Positions 55,656-64,000 of a stretch of DNA of 64,000 nucleotides are shown one piece after another. This stretch comes from Haloarcula ordinaria (GTDB lineage Archaea > Halobacteriota > Halobacteria > Halobacteriales > Haloarculaceae), in contig NZ_CP119789.1 of assembly GCF_029338275.1 (NCBI RefSeq), forward strand, positions 1,798,001 to 1,862,000, written 5' to 3'. The position numbers and the translations under genes are program-made. Numbering within the stretch: position 1 is the first letter of the stretch; the number at the start of each line of letters is the position of its first letter. The notes below the pieces were generated by a model. The model saw nothing but the letters and a program-made list of their open reading frames with translations, was not told where the DNA came from and did not search any database.

Positions 55656-56867
55656 TCACCCGATCACCGAGACGCGGCCGAGGAACTCGACGAAGTACAT
55701 GAACACCCACAGGAGGGCGATGAGCACGAAGTAGAACGCGACCAGCGCCGCCGTTCCCTTCGGGTCGTACTCGTCGTGTGCCAGTTCGACTGCCGGTTCG
55801 GTCTCTGCCGCTTCTTCGACCGGAACCGGTCCGGTCGCCCGTTCTAAGCTCTCCTCGCCGACCGTCTGGGGCGGACGCTCGCGGTACCGTTTGCGCATCA
55901 CCGCCGCGAACAACAGCGGCGAGAAGAACGCCAGGATGATCGACCCGCTGAGGAGCCACTGGGGGCCGGAGAGCTCGATACTCCCGCGCCCGCCGGTCTC
56001 GCCGCCGCCGCTACCGCCTTCGAGGGGGCCGCCGACGACGACGGCGCCTTTCATCCCCAGGCTCTCGTGGGGCACACAGACGTACTCGTAGATGCCCATC
56101 TCCTCGAAGGTGTAGGAGTAGGTGGTCCCCGCCTCGGCGACGGCCGAGCCCGAATCGAGCGGGCCGTCGCCGTCCGAGACGACGTTGTGGCCGCCGCCCT
56201 CGCCGGTCCACGTCCAGACGACTTCGGTGCCCGGCGAGACTCTGACCGCCGGCGGGTCGAAGGCGAACGCGCCGTTGTTCCCCTCTGCTCCCACCGATAT
56301 CTCGACGGTGTCCTGTCCGGTCTGGTCGACGGTCGTCCCGTCGTAGTTCGAGACGTCGTCGAAGAAGCCGCCGTAGTCGGGGCTGGCCGGCGGGCCCTGG
56401 GGTTGGCTGCTGCCACCGCCCGACCCACCGGGTCGGACGACGACGGCGCCTTTCATCCCCAGCGTCTCGTGGGGGACACAGACGTACTTGAACATACCCT
56501 CCGATTCGAAGGTGTGTGAATAGGTGGTCCCCTGTTCGGCGACGGGCGAGCCCGAATCGAGCGGGCCGTCGCCGTCCGAGACGACGTTGTGGCCGCCGCC
56601 CTCGCCGTTCCACCGCCAGACGACTTCGGTGCCGGGGCTGACCATCACGGCCGCGGGGTCGAAGGCGAACGCGCCGTTGTTCCCCTCCGCCCCGACGGTA
56701 ATCTCGACGGTGTCCTCCCCGCGCCTGTCGACGGTGCCGTCGTAGTTCGAGACGTCGTCGAACCAGCCGCCGTAGTCGGGTTCTTCCTGTGCCGATGCCA
56801 GTCCTGACGCGCCAAGGGCAGTCGCGCCGACCGCGCCCTGGACGAACTGTCGTCTCCTCAGTGACAT
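55656..56867 (-). CDS. Double halocyanin fused to an oxidase membrane subunit
   Basis: 403 residues from ATG 56867; the frame to 57404 is not used. There is a twin-arginine signal (SLRRRQFVQGAVGATALGAS). Two blue-copper halocyanin domains follow at about 30-140 and 155-260, each with GGGHNVVSDGDGPLDSGS (His) and YVCVPHETLGM or YVCVPHESLGM (Cys, His, Met). A helix lies near 285-310, then an acidic loop and a last helix GTAALVAFYFVLIALLWVFM near 368-387 that resembles the single-helix subunit of ba3 oxidases. Thus electron donor and oxidase subunit are fused in one chain. Confidence 0.85.
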   Translation of the reverse strand: MSLRRRQFVQGAVGATALGASGLASAQEEPDYGGWFDDVSNYDGTVDRRGEDTVEITVGAEGNNGAFAFDPAAVMVSPGTEVVWRWNGEGGGHNVVSDGDGPLDSGSPVAEQGTTYSHTFESEGMFKYVCVPHETLGMKGAVVVRPGGSGGGSSQPQGPPASPDYGGFFDDVSNYDGTTVDQTGQDTVEISVGAEGNNGAFAFDPPAVRVSPGTEVVWTWTGEGGGHNVVSDGDGPLDSGSAVAEAGTTYSYTFEEMGIYEYVCVPHESLGMKGAVVVGGPLEGGSGGGETGGRGSIELSGPQWLLSGSIILAFFSPLLFAAVMRKRYRERPPQTVGEESLERATGPVPVEEAAETEPAVELAHDEYDPKGTAALVAFYFVLIALLWVFMYFVEFLGRVSVIG

Positions 56868-57001
56868 CCAGACCCCTCCATCGTCGGAGGCCGGGTTGGC
56901 ACTGTCGTCGCTCCAACAGTCATTCGGCCCATATCCATCCGAACCAGGCTTATCGACTAAAAAGCACCCAGTGTTTTCAGGTGGTAGGAACGCCCCCTTC
57001 A

Positions 57002-57012
57002 TTTTTATATCC
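57002..57012 (+). promoter_or_regulatory. TATA element for the small oxidase-locus gene
   Basis: TTTTTATATCC about 21-31 bp before the ATG at 57033, supporting that start on a leaderless mRNA over the upstream TTG at 57027. Confidence 0.55.
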
Positions 57013-57032
57013 CGACTGCCGAAGCGTTGTCC

Positions 57033-57215
57033 ATGTCGATGTCGAATCCTCGTATCATGACGTTGCTCGCTCTCGCCGGGCTGGCTCCAGTCGCGTACTA
57101 CCTGCAGGGGACAGGTCGAACCATCGTGGCCCTCGCGCTCGTCAACGTCGTTCTCATCGCCGCGAGTCTCTACTGGATGACGGCGAAGGGCGCGTCGGAG
57201 GGCGCACCGGCCTGA
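57033..57215 (+). CDS. Small membrane protein, probable ba3 oxidase subunit
   Basis: 60 residues with two helices (MTLLALAGLAPVAYYLQGTG and TIVALALVNVVLIAASLYWM). Haloarchaeal genomes carry a similar short two-helix protein beside ba3 oxidase genes annotated as an oxidase subunit. It diverges from the halocyanin fusion and its stop is 1 bp before the next gene, so it starts the SafE-CcoI operon. Confidence 0.75.
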   Translation: MSMSNPRIMTLLALAGLAPVAYYLQGTGRTIVALALVNVVLIAASLYWMTAKGASEGAPA

Positions 57216-57216
57216 G

Positions 57217-57990
57217 ATGGACCTCGCGGCCGGCGCGTTGAGTGCGGGCGAGACGGCAGGGCTGCTCGCGTTCGCCGGCCTCGGCCTCGTCGGTAGCGTC
57301 CACTGTCTCGGGATGTGCGGACCGCTGGTGACGACGTACGCCGACAGGCTCGACGACGGCGGGCCGGTCTCGACACACGAGATTCGCCAACAAGCGCTGT
57401 TCAACGTCGGTCGAACCGTCAGCTACACCGCTGTCGGCGCGCTGCTCGGTGGCCTCGGCACCCTGGTGTTCGACGTCGCCGGCCTCGCGCAGTTCGGCAC
57501 CGCGGTTCGTGGTGTCGTCGGCGTGCTCGTGGGCGCGTTCATCCTCACGGTCGGGCTCGGCTACATGACCCGCGGGAGCGCCGTGGACGTGGCCGCCTCG
57601 GTTCCCCTGGTCGGCACCGGCTTCCAGCGCGTCTCCGCGGCACTCGTCGCGAAGATAGACGCCTGGGTCGACGGCCCGGGGATGGTCGCGCTCGGGGCGA
57701 TGCACGGGTTGTTGCCCTGTCCGCTGCTGTATCCCGCGTTCCTGTACGCCTTCGCGACGGGCTCGGTCGCGACCGGGGCCCTCTCACTCGCGGCGCTCGG
57801 CCTGGGGACTATCCCGCTCGTGTTCGCCTACGGGACGGCCTTCGGGTCGCTGTCGCCGGCCCGTCGGTCCTCGTTGCACCGCGTGCTGGGCGCCGTCTTC
57901 GTCGTGCTCGCACTCGTCCCGCTGGCCAACGGGCTGGCGGCCTTCGGTGTCTCGATTCCCAAACCGCCGCTGCCGATGCCCTGGATGTGA
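57217..57990 (+). CDS. SafE/TauE-like membrane protein, oxidase assembly type
   Basis: 257 residues with about six or seven helices. The N-terminal motif LGLVGSVHCLGMCGPLVTTY near 24-43 includes HCxxMCGP, which in this subgroup suggests copper handling; the second half has MHGLLPCPLLYPAFLYAF near 163-180 with another GLLPCP loop. This cysteine-bearing DsbD/UreH-like subfamily is often beside CcoI and cbb3/ba3 oxidase genes. It lies 1 bp after a small oxidase protein and 6 bp before the copper ATPase. Confidence 0.88.
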   Translation: MDLAAGALSAGETAGLLAFAGLGLVGSVHCLGMCGPLVTTYADRLDDGGPVSTHEIRQQALFNVGRTVSYTAVGALLGGLGTLVFDVAGLAQFGTAVRGVVGVLVGAFILTVGLGYMTRGSAVDVAASVPLVGTGFQRVSAALVAKIDAWVDGPGMVALGAMHGLLPCPLLYPAFLYAFATGSVATGALSLAALGLGTIPLVFAYGTAFGSLSPARRSSLHRVLGAVFVVLALVPLANGLAAFGVSIPKPPLPMPWM

Positions 57991-57996
57991 CGACCG

Positions 57997-60378
57997 ATGA
58001 CCGACTGTACGCTCTGTGGCCTGCCGGTCGACGCCCCGGTCAGCGACGCCGACGTCGCGGGAACCTTCTGCTGTCGGGGCTGTCTGGAAGTGGCCCGGAC
58101 CCTCGACGACCCGGCAGCCGCGTCGGTCGAGGACGCCGACACGGGTACTGACCCCGAGGACGCGACCGGTGAGACGGCGTTCCTCTCGGTCGAGGGGATG
58201 CACTGTGCGACCTGCGAGACCTTCCTGGAAGCCCGCGCGACCGACCAGGATGGGGTCACGGGTGCGGCGGCGAGTTATCCGACGGGGACGATGAAACTCA
58301 CCTACGACCCCGAGGTCATCGACGCCGAGACCCTCCCGGGCGTTGTCGACGGGACCGGGTACGACGCCAGCCATCGCCACGACGCCGAGGACGACGAGTA
58401 CGAACTAGAAGGCCGCCTCATCGTCGGCGGCTTCTTCGGGATGATGACGATGCTGTGGTACATTCTCTTCCTCTACCCGGCGTACCTGGGCGTCGACCCG
58501 TCGCTCCTGCTGCTCGACCCGACCGGCGCGGCGGGTGACTACCTCCTGTGGAACATGGCCGTGATGACCGCTGTCGTCGTTGGCTACACCGGCTGGCCGC
58601 TGCTTCGGGGGGCGTACGTCAGCCTCCGTGCGGGCCGACCCAACATGGACCTGCTGGTCGCGATGGCTGCCACGACGGCCTTCGGGTACAGCGTGCTCGC
58701 AGTGCTGTTGGGCCACACCGAGGTGTACTTCGACGTGGCGACGGTCATCGTCATGGCCGTCTCGCTGGGCGACTACTATCAGGACCGCGTCCGCCGCAGC
58801 GCGCTCGAACGCCTGACCGAGTTCACGACCCAGCGGGACGATACGGCCCGCCGCCGGACGGCCGACGGGACGGAGACCGTCGACATCGATGCCCTCGACG
58901 CCGGCGACGAGCTGGTCGTCCAGAGCGGCGACCGGATTCCGGTCGACGGCGTCGTCGTCTCCGGTGACGGCGCGGCCGACGAGTCGCTGGTCACCGGGGA
59001 GTCTCGGACGGTGCGAAAGACGGCCGGCGACGAGGTGCTCGGCGGGTCGCTGCTCGCCGAGGGGGGCGTCGTCGTCCGGGTCGGCCCCGACGCCGAGAGC
59101 ACTATCGACCGCCTCGCGACGCTGCTGTGGGACGTTCAGAGCGGCCGCGGCGGCGTCCAGCGGCTCGTCGACCGAATCGCCGCCGTGTTCGTCCCGCTGG
59201 TCGTCCTGCTGGCGGTCGTCGCCACGGGCGCACACCTGCTGTTCGGCGCGGCACCGACCGACGCGCTGCTGACCGGGCTCGCCGTCCTCGTGGTCTCCTG
59301 TCCCTGCGCGCTGGGGCTCGCGACGCCGCTCGCGACGGCCGCTGGCATCCGCCGGGCGTTCGACGCCGGCGTCGTCGTCACCGGCGAGTCAGTCTTCGAG
59401 ACGGCTACCGACCTGGACGTCGTCGCCTTCGACAAGACGGGGACGCTGACGACGGGCGAGATGGAGCTGCTCGAACGGGCCGACTCGACGGTGATGCGCC
59501 GGGCCGCCGCGGTCGAGCAGTTCGCCGACCACCCGCTGGCCGCGGCCGTGACAGACGCCGTCGCCGTCCCCGACGCCGACGTCGAGGCGTTCGAGACCCA
59601 TCCCGGCCGCGGCGTCAGCGCCACCGTCGACGGCGAGCGGACGGTCGTCGGGACCGCAGACCTGCTTGAGTCGCTCGGGATAGACATCGAGGAGGCCTTT
59701 CGGGACCGATACGCGGCTGCGCGCGAGGCGGGCCACGTGCCCGCGCTGGTCGCCTGGGACGGCCGTGCTCGCGGTCTGGTCGTCGCCGGCGACTGGCCGC
59801 GACCAGGTTGGGAGGACACGGTCGACGCGCTGGCCCCCGACCACGAGGTCGTCGTCCTCACCGGCGACAGTCCCGAGGCCGCAGCCGCGTTCGAAGCCCA
59901 TCCGGGCGTCGACGAGGTGTTCGCCGGCGTCCCGCCGGAGGCCAAGACAGAAGTCGTCCAGCGCCTCCAGTCTCGCGGGACCGTCGCGATGGTCGGTGAC
60001 GGGAGCAACGACGCGCCGGCGCTGGGCGTCGCCGACGTAGGTATCGCGATGGCCTCCGGGACAAAACTCGCGGCTGACGCCGCTGACGCCGTCGTCACTA
60101 CCGGCGAGCTGTCCGCAGTCCCCGAAATGTTGGATGTAACCACGGCGACGCGCTCGCGGGTCCGCCAGAACCTCGCCTGGGCGTTCGGGTACAACGCCGT
60201 GGCGCTCCCGCTCGCACTGCTTGGCCTCCTGAACCCGCTCTTCGCCGCGCTGGCGATGACCGCGAGCAGTCTACTCGTCGTCGGGAACTCGACGCGCTCG
60301 CTGACCGACGGTTCGGCGGAGTCCGCGGCACAGGGCTCGACGGCACGTCCCACGCGACCGGTTCCGGAGAGCGACTGA
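57997..60378 (+). CDS. Copper P-type ATPase, CcoI/FixI-like
   Basis: 793 residues. The N-terminal CTLCGLPVDAP...FCCRGCLEVA region is the cysteine domain typical of CcoI/FixI. An HMA domain with GMHCATCETF near 67-76 follows, then eight helices with the CPC metal site (SCPCALGLATPL near 428-439). The phosphorylation site is DKTGTLTTGE near 479-488 and the hinge GDGSNDAPAL near 667-676. CcoI-type pumps export Cu(I) for insertion into heme-copper oxidases, which suits the ba3 locus next door; plain copper detoxification (CopA) is the alternative. Confidence 0.93.
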   Translation: MTDCTLCGLPVDAPVSDADVAGTFCCRGCLEVARTLDDPAAASVEDADTGTDPEDATGETAFLSVEGMHCATCETFLEARATDQDGVTGAAASYPTGTMKLTYDPEVIDAETLPGVVDGTGYDASHRHDAEDDEYELEGRLIVGGFFGMMTMLWYILFLYPAYLGVDPSLLLLDPTGAAGDYLLWNMAVMTAVVVGYTGWPLLRGAYVSLRAGRPNMDLLVAMAATTAFGYSVLAVLLGHTEVYFDVATVIVMAVSLGDYYQDRVRRSALERLTEFTTQRDDTARRRTADGTETVDIDALDAGDELVVQSGDRIPVDGVVVSGDGAADESLVTGESRTVRKTAGDEVLGGSLLAEGGVVVRVGPDAESTIDRLATLLWDVQSGRGGVQRLVDRIAAVFVPLVVLLAVVATGAHLLFGAAPTDALLTGLAVLVVSCPCALGLATPLATAAGIRRAFDAGVVVTGESVFETATDLDVVAFDKTGTLTTGEMELLERADSTVMRRAAAVEQFADHPLAAAVTDAVAVPDADVEAFETHPGRGVSATVDGERTVVGTADLLESLGIDIEEAFRDRYAAAREAGHVPALVAWDGRARGLVVAGDWPRPGWEDTVDALAPDHEVVVLTGDSPEAAAAFEAHPGVDEVFAGVPPEAKTEVVQRLQSRGTVAMVGDGSNDAPALGVADVGIAMASGTKLAADAADAVVTTGELSAVPEMLDVTTATRSRVRQNLAWAFGYNAVALPLALLGLLNPLFAALAMTASSLLVVGNSTRSLTDGSAESAAQGSTARPTRPVPESD

Positions 60379-60514
60379 CGGCCGGCGACCGAACCACGGG
60401 CGTTCGACGTTTGATTACTTCCGGACGCCGCATACGAGTGTCTCGACTATTCGGTAGTCGATTGCTGATAGAATGAGGATTTACTGCGATGCATGACGTC
60501 AGTACGCTCGCAGT

Positions 60515-61456
60515 ATGGCAACCGAACCACAATCCCAGTCAGAACGAGACGTTTTGACGCTGTTGTTGAACCGAACGACCGACTCACAGCTCTACGACCT
60601 CGGCAAATCCGCGCTGAACCTCTTTCTCTACACGTCTGCGTATCTCGCACTCGTCGCGGTGGCCGAAGTGGTCATCGTCACCGAGTTGCTGTCGCTCCCG
60701 CTGACCGCTGCGCCGGCCGTCGCGGGACTGCTCACCTTCGCCGTCTACGGCAACGACCGCATCTCCGACCTCGAGACGGACGCCGTGTCCGCACCGAGGC
60801 GAACCGCGTACGTGCGCCGCTACAAGGATATTCTCTACGTGTTGGCCGCACTGTCGTACGGCCTCGCCGTCGCGCTCGCAGTGCTCGGTGGCCCATTGGC
60901 GTTCGCCCTCTCGCTGCTTCCCGGTGCCATTTGGCTCCTGTACGCACAGGACTGGCTGCCGAGCATCGGGACCAACGTCCGGCGACTCAAGGAGGTCGCG
61001 GTCCTCAGCTCGGCGCTCGTCGCCGGTGCGTGGGCACTCGTCATCGTCTTCCTCCCGCTGGCGTTCGCCGGGGCCTCGCTCACTCCCGCCGCCGGCATCG
61101 TGTTCCTGTTCTTTTTCCTGGCGACGTTCGTCAACACGGAGATTCCCAACGTCCGCGACATGGAGGGTGACAGACAGATCGGCGTCGACACGCTGCCGAC
61201 CCTGTTCGGCGTCCGACGAACGCGTCACCTGCTCTACGGTATCTGCGTGCTGACGGCCGTCATCCTCGGTGGCGCAGTCGCCGCCGACCTCCTGTCGCCC
61301 GTCTCGGCAGGCGTTCTCGTCCTGAGTCTCGCCTGCCTCGCCGCCGTGACGTTCTGTCTCGGCCGCGTCGACGACGAGGACGGCCTCTCCATCGCCGCAG
61401 AGTGTACCCGTCTCCCGGCGCTTCTCCTGGTGGCCCTCACCCTGCTCGGCCACTAA
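60515..61456 (+). CDS. UbiA-family prenyltransferase
   Basis: 313 residues with about eight or nine helices and both Asp-rich motifs: NDRISDLETD near 75-84 and NVRDMEGDRQIGVDT near 212-226, which hold prenyl diphosphate through Mg2+. In haloarchaea such enzymes make archaeal lipids, menaquinone or C50 carotenoids (lycopene elongase); I cannot choose among these. No pathway partner flanks it. TATA-like GATTTACT lies near 60478. Confidence 0.9.
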   Translation: MATEPQSQSERDVLTLLLNRTTDSQLYDLGKSALNLFLYTSAYLALVAVAEVVIVTELLSLPLTAAPAVAGLLTFAVYGNDRISDLETDAVSAPRRTAYVRRYKDILYVLAALSYGLAVALAVLGGPLAFALSLLPGAIWLLYAQDWLPSIGTNVRRLKEVAVLSSALVAGAWALVIVFLPLAFAGASLTPAAGIVFLFFFLATFVNTEIPNVRDMEGDRQIGVDTLPTLFGVRRTRHLLYGICVLTAVILGGAVAADLLSPVSAGVLVLSLACLAAVTFCLGRVDDEDGLSIAAECTRLPALLLVALTLLGH

Positions 61457-61523
61457 CACGTTTATTTTACTCGCAGTTTATTCAGGAAATTCAACAGATA
61501 CTTAATATACGCGGCCACTGACG

Positions 61524-63242
61524 GTGACACTGTCCGTGCTCACACTGACGTTTATGAAGATAGTGCTGGTGGGAACTATCGCCGTCGGGGTGACCGGAGG
61601 GCTGCTCGCGTGGCGCGAACGCCCCGAACCCGGGTCGGTCCCGCTCGTCTTGCTCCTCGCGGGACAGTGCTGGTGGTCGACGACGTTGTTCTTCAGAATC
61701 ACGTCCACGAGCCTTTCGGCCAAGGTCTTCTGGGTCGACGTCTCCTGGGTGGGGATCGGGCTGATACCCGTCGCCTGGTTGTATTTCGCCCTCGAGTACG
61801 CGGGCTACGACGAGTACACGACCCGAAAGTACCTCCTGGCGCTCTCCGTCGTCCCCGCGATAACCGCGATTCTGGGCCTGACGAGCGAGTTCCACCACCT
61901 CCTGTACGTCGACACGCAGCTCGTCGCACACGGTGCCGTCACCTCCATCAGCCGGTCGCCCGGCATCTGGTTCTGGGTCATCGCCATCTACACGTACCTG
62001 CTGGGGCTGCTCGGGGCACTGCCACTGTTGGGCCTCGTCACCAGCGAGGTCAGCACGTTCCGCGGACAGAGCCTGGCACTGCTCGTCGGAATCGTGGCCC
62101 CGTGGGCGACGAACCTCCTCTTCCTGTTCGGCCTGCTCCCGACGGCAGGTATCGACCCCACGCCGGTCGCCTTCGGCGTCTCCGGCATCGCGTACCTCGG
62201 AGCATTGACCCGATTCCAGCTGTTCGGGGCGAACCCGACTGCCATCCGCCACGCGCGGGACGTCGTGTTCAGACGGATGCAACAGGGCGCGCTCGTGCTC
62301 GACAGTCACGACCACATCATCGACCTGAACGAGCAGGCCGCAGAGGCGCTGGGTCTCCTACCGCGAGAGGCCCTCGGCCGGCCGGTGGAGTACGCCAGCC
62401 CGAAGCTCAAGACGATAGGCTCGTCGACGCGCCTGGGCCACAACGTCTACCACCCGCCGAACTCGAACCGGGCCTACGACGTCTCGGTCAGCACGGTGAC
62501 CGATATCCACGACCGGACCATCGGGCGGGTCATCACGCTCCACGACATCAGCGAACACCTCCGCCAGCAGCAACGCCTCGAGGTCCTCAACCGCATCTTC
62601 CGGCACAACATCCGCACCAGCACGCAGGTCATCCTGGGGAACGCTGAGTATCTGGCCACGAACAACAGCGAGGAGAAGTCGGCGAAACTCCAGCAGCAGG
62701 CACTCGAGATAGAGGACATCAGCCAGAAGGCACGCACGATTATCGACGTGTTCGAGCAGGGGCGGAAACAGCGCAAGTCGCTGCGTCTGGACGCGATACT
62801 GGGTGAGGCAGTCGCCTCGGCCGAGGACGCGTACCCGAGCGTCGACGTGCACTACGAGTCGGGTTCCGCCGACGTCTACGTCGACAGCCTGTTCGACACC
62901 GTCCTGCAGAACGTCGTCGAGAACGCCGCGGCACACAACATTGGCCCAGAGCAACGGGTGTGGATCTCCGTCGAGACGGACGGAGACCACGCCACCGTCA
63001 GCGTCGCCGACGACGGCCCCGGCATCGACGAGAACGAACTCAGGCTCATTGAGGAGGGGTCCGAGACCCCGCTGGGCCACGGGAGCGGGTTCGGCCTCGC
63101 GCTCATCGCCTGGGGGACCGACATCGCCGGTGGCTCTGTCGCGTTCGACGACAACGACCCGACCGGCTCGGTCGTGACCGTCGAGGCTCCGATTCTGACG
63201 GGGCCGGAGACAGACTCGGCCGACACGCCCGACGACGGCTGA
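61524..63242 (+). CDS. Sensor histidine kinase, 7TM-PAS-HisKA-HATPase
   Basis: 572 residues from a GTG; ATG 61554 is an alternative. N-terminal seven-helix module (about 1-230) is the His-kinase N-terminal 7TM type (for example VSWVGIGLIPVAWLYFALEY). A PAS-like domain at about 250-350 has GALVLDSHDHIIDLNEQAAE. The H-box is in EVLNRIFRHNIRTSTQVILG near 354-373 and the ATP-binding N- and G-boxes in VVENAAAHN near 470 and DDGPGIDENEL near 495. The cognate response regulator is not in the window. Confidence 0.92.
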   Translation: MTLSVLTLTFMKIVLVGTIAVGVTGGLLAWRERPEPGSVPLVLLLAGQCWWSTTLFFRITSTSLSAKVFWVDVSWVGIGLIPVAWLYFALEYAGYDEYTTRKYLLALSVVPAITAILGLTSEFHHLLYVDTQLVAHGAVTSISRSPGIWFWVIAIYTYLLGLLGALPLLGLVTSEVSTFRGQSLALLVGIVAPWATNLLFLFGLLPTAGIDPTPVAFGVSGIAYLGALTRFQLFGANPTAIRHARDVVFRRMQQGALVLDSHDHIIDLNEQAAEALGLLPREALGRPVEYASPKLKTIGSSTRLGHNVYHPPNSNRAYDVSVSTVTDIHDRTIGRVITLHDISEHLRQQQRLEVLNRIFRHNIRTSTQVILGNAEYLATNNSEEKSAKLQQQALEIEDISQKARTIIDVFEQGRKQRKSLRLDAILGEAVASAEDAYPSVDVHYESGSADVYVDSLFDTVLQNVVENAAAHNIGPEQRVWISVETDGDHATVSVADDGPGIDENELRLIEEGSETPLGHGSGFGLALIAWGTDIAGGSVAFDDNDPTGSVVTVEAPILTGPETDSADTPDDG

Positions 63243-63248
63243 CCGGCC

Positions 63249-64000
63249 TCACTCCTCCGTCCAGCGAGCGTCGGACAGCGTCCGCTGGACGGCTTCCTCG
63301 CCGACGGCGTAGGCCAGCGTCTCGAAGCCCGACCGCTCGACTGGGTCCCTGGCGTTGGCGACGAGTCGAGAGACGATGAACTCCGGCGTGGACTTCCCCA
63401 CGGTTCCGAAGCGGGGTTGATAGTCGACCTGGAGTTCGAGGTCGGTGTTCAGTCCCTCGGCGAAGATACCGTCGACGCGAGCGACCTCGGGGAGCGGTTC
63501 GAGGTCGTCGGCCAGATGGGTGACGAAGACGCCCAGCGCGTCGCGGTCGACGGTCAGCGTCACCAGGCCGTGGAGCAGGTTCGCCGCCGAACCCGGTTCG
63601 GTGATAGCCTCGAACTCGTCGACGAGCATCAGCGTCCGGTCGCTGTCGGTCAGCGGCGGGACGACCGAGCGCAGCGTCGACTCCAGGACCCCGGCGTTGA
63701 ACGAGGCGTGCCGACGGTGGAAGACGACTGTGTCGACGAGACTCACTTCGGCGGCCTCGGCCGGGACTGGCAGCCCCATCTGGGCCAGCAGCTGCACCTG
63801 ACAGAGTGTCTCCAGCAGCGTCGTCTTCCCACCCGAGTTCGCGCCCGTCAACACCGCGACCCGGTCGCCGGTCGGCGGGGCGTTTGCGCTCGGAACCTCC
63901 AGGTCGTGGTCACCGACCGCGTAGGTCACCGGTTGGACGTCGTCGACGTCCGCGAGCGCGAGGTTGCGGGCGTTGCGCACCGCGATGGTCGAGCGACCGT
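63249..64000 (-). CDS. MutS-like ATPase, C-terminal part (incomplete)
   Basis: At least 250 residues of the C-terminal ATPase domain; the N-terminus lies beyond the window. Walker A is in LTGANSGGKTTLLETLCQV, Walker B in TLMLVDEFEAITEPG, and VFVTHLADDLEPL is the MutS switch His region. The tail (GKSTPEFIVSRLVANARDPV) is unlike MutS2, which ends in a Smr domain. It belongs to the divergent haloarchaeal MutS-related group; mismatch repair is not proven. Stop at 63249 lies 6 bp after the convergent kinase. Confidence 0.85.
   Translation of the reverse strand, partial: GRSTIAVRNARNLALADVDDVQPVTYAVGDHDLEVPSANAPPTGDRVAVLTGANSGGKTTLLETLCQVQLLAQMGLPVPAEAAEVSLVDTVVFHRRHASFNAGVLESTLRSVVPPLTDSDRTLMLVDEFEAITEPGSAANLLHGLVTLTVDRDALGVFVTHLADDLEPLPEVARVDGIFAEGLNTDLELQVDYQPRFGTVGKSTPEFIVSRLVANARDPVERSGFETLAYAVGEEAVQRTLSDARWTEE

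Noticed and set aside
57027..57032. TTG at 57027 as start of the small oxidase-locus gene
   Set aside because: TATA spacing and codon preference favour the ATG at 57033.

Overview
The window is chromosomal DNA from an extremely halophilic archaeon (class Halobacteria). The GC content is high, proteins are acidic, and many genes have a TATA element about 25 bp before the start codon, as in leaderless transcription. Marker genes include archaeal TFB, RNA polymerase subunit F, eIF-1A, ribosomal protein L21e, EF-1 beta, archease, halocyanin, sensory rhodopsin II with its transducer, and an archaeal 16S-23S-5S rRNA operon. The genus cannot be fixed from this window alone.

Layout. 1-5150: folate genes (an incomplete gene, folP, folA), then a form III RuBisCO, a PfkB-type sugar kinase and a ribose-1,5-bisphosphate isomerase, i.e. 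nucleotide-ribose salvage. 5.3-8.6 kb: a MacB/LolD-like ABC system with a secreted, membrane-tethered partner. 8.6-11.5 kb: an HTH-like protein and a two-gene methionine synthase. 11.6-15.0 kb: the conserved translation/transcription block hemK2-ksgA-DUF655, rpoF-rpl21e, EF-1 beta and a tiny zinc-finger protein. 15-22.5 kb: a membrane protein, TFB, sensory rhodopsin II with HtrII, and a pseudokinase overlapping a multi-span membrane protein. 22.6-31.8 kb: an SDR enzyme, two tandem SNF-type transporters, an OGG1-like glycosylase, acylphosphatase, NAD(P)HX repair, HflX and several tiny leaderless genes ending with eIF-1A.

31.8-37.7 kb: a complete rRNA operon with long processing stems around 16S and 23S and a terminator after 5S. 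I see no tRNA gene in the 16S-23S spacer or after 5S. 37.7-40.3 kb: an ABC importer of the nitrate/sulfonate/taurine type. 40.7-45.5 kb: a VOC-family protein, an esterase, a DUF3179 lipoprotein with a membrane partner, and a lower-GC beta-helix protein.

45.6-52.1 kb: a nickel-type NikR regulator diverges from a five-gene signalling cluster (VWA protein, Ser/Thr kinase-FHA, PP2C phosphatase, zinc ribbon-FHA protein, membrane protein with zinc ribbon). This cluster is the best candidate here for an undescribed system. 52.1-60.4 kb: archease, a small heat-shock protein and a ba3-type terminal oxidase locus with an unusual double-halocyanin fusion, followed by a SafE-like protein and a CcoI/FixI-like copper ATPase that probably serve oxidase assembly. 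60.5-64 kb: a UbiA-type prenyltransferase, a sensor histidine kinase and a MutS-like ATPase cut by the window end.

All assignments come from reading motifs and context. No database search or alignment was run.
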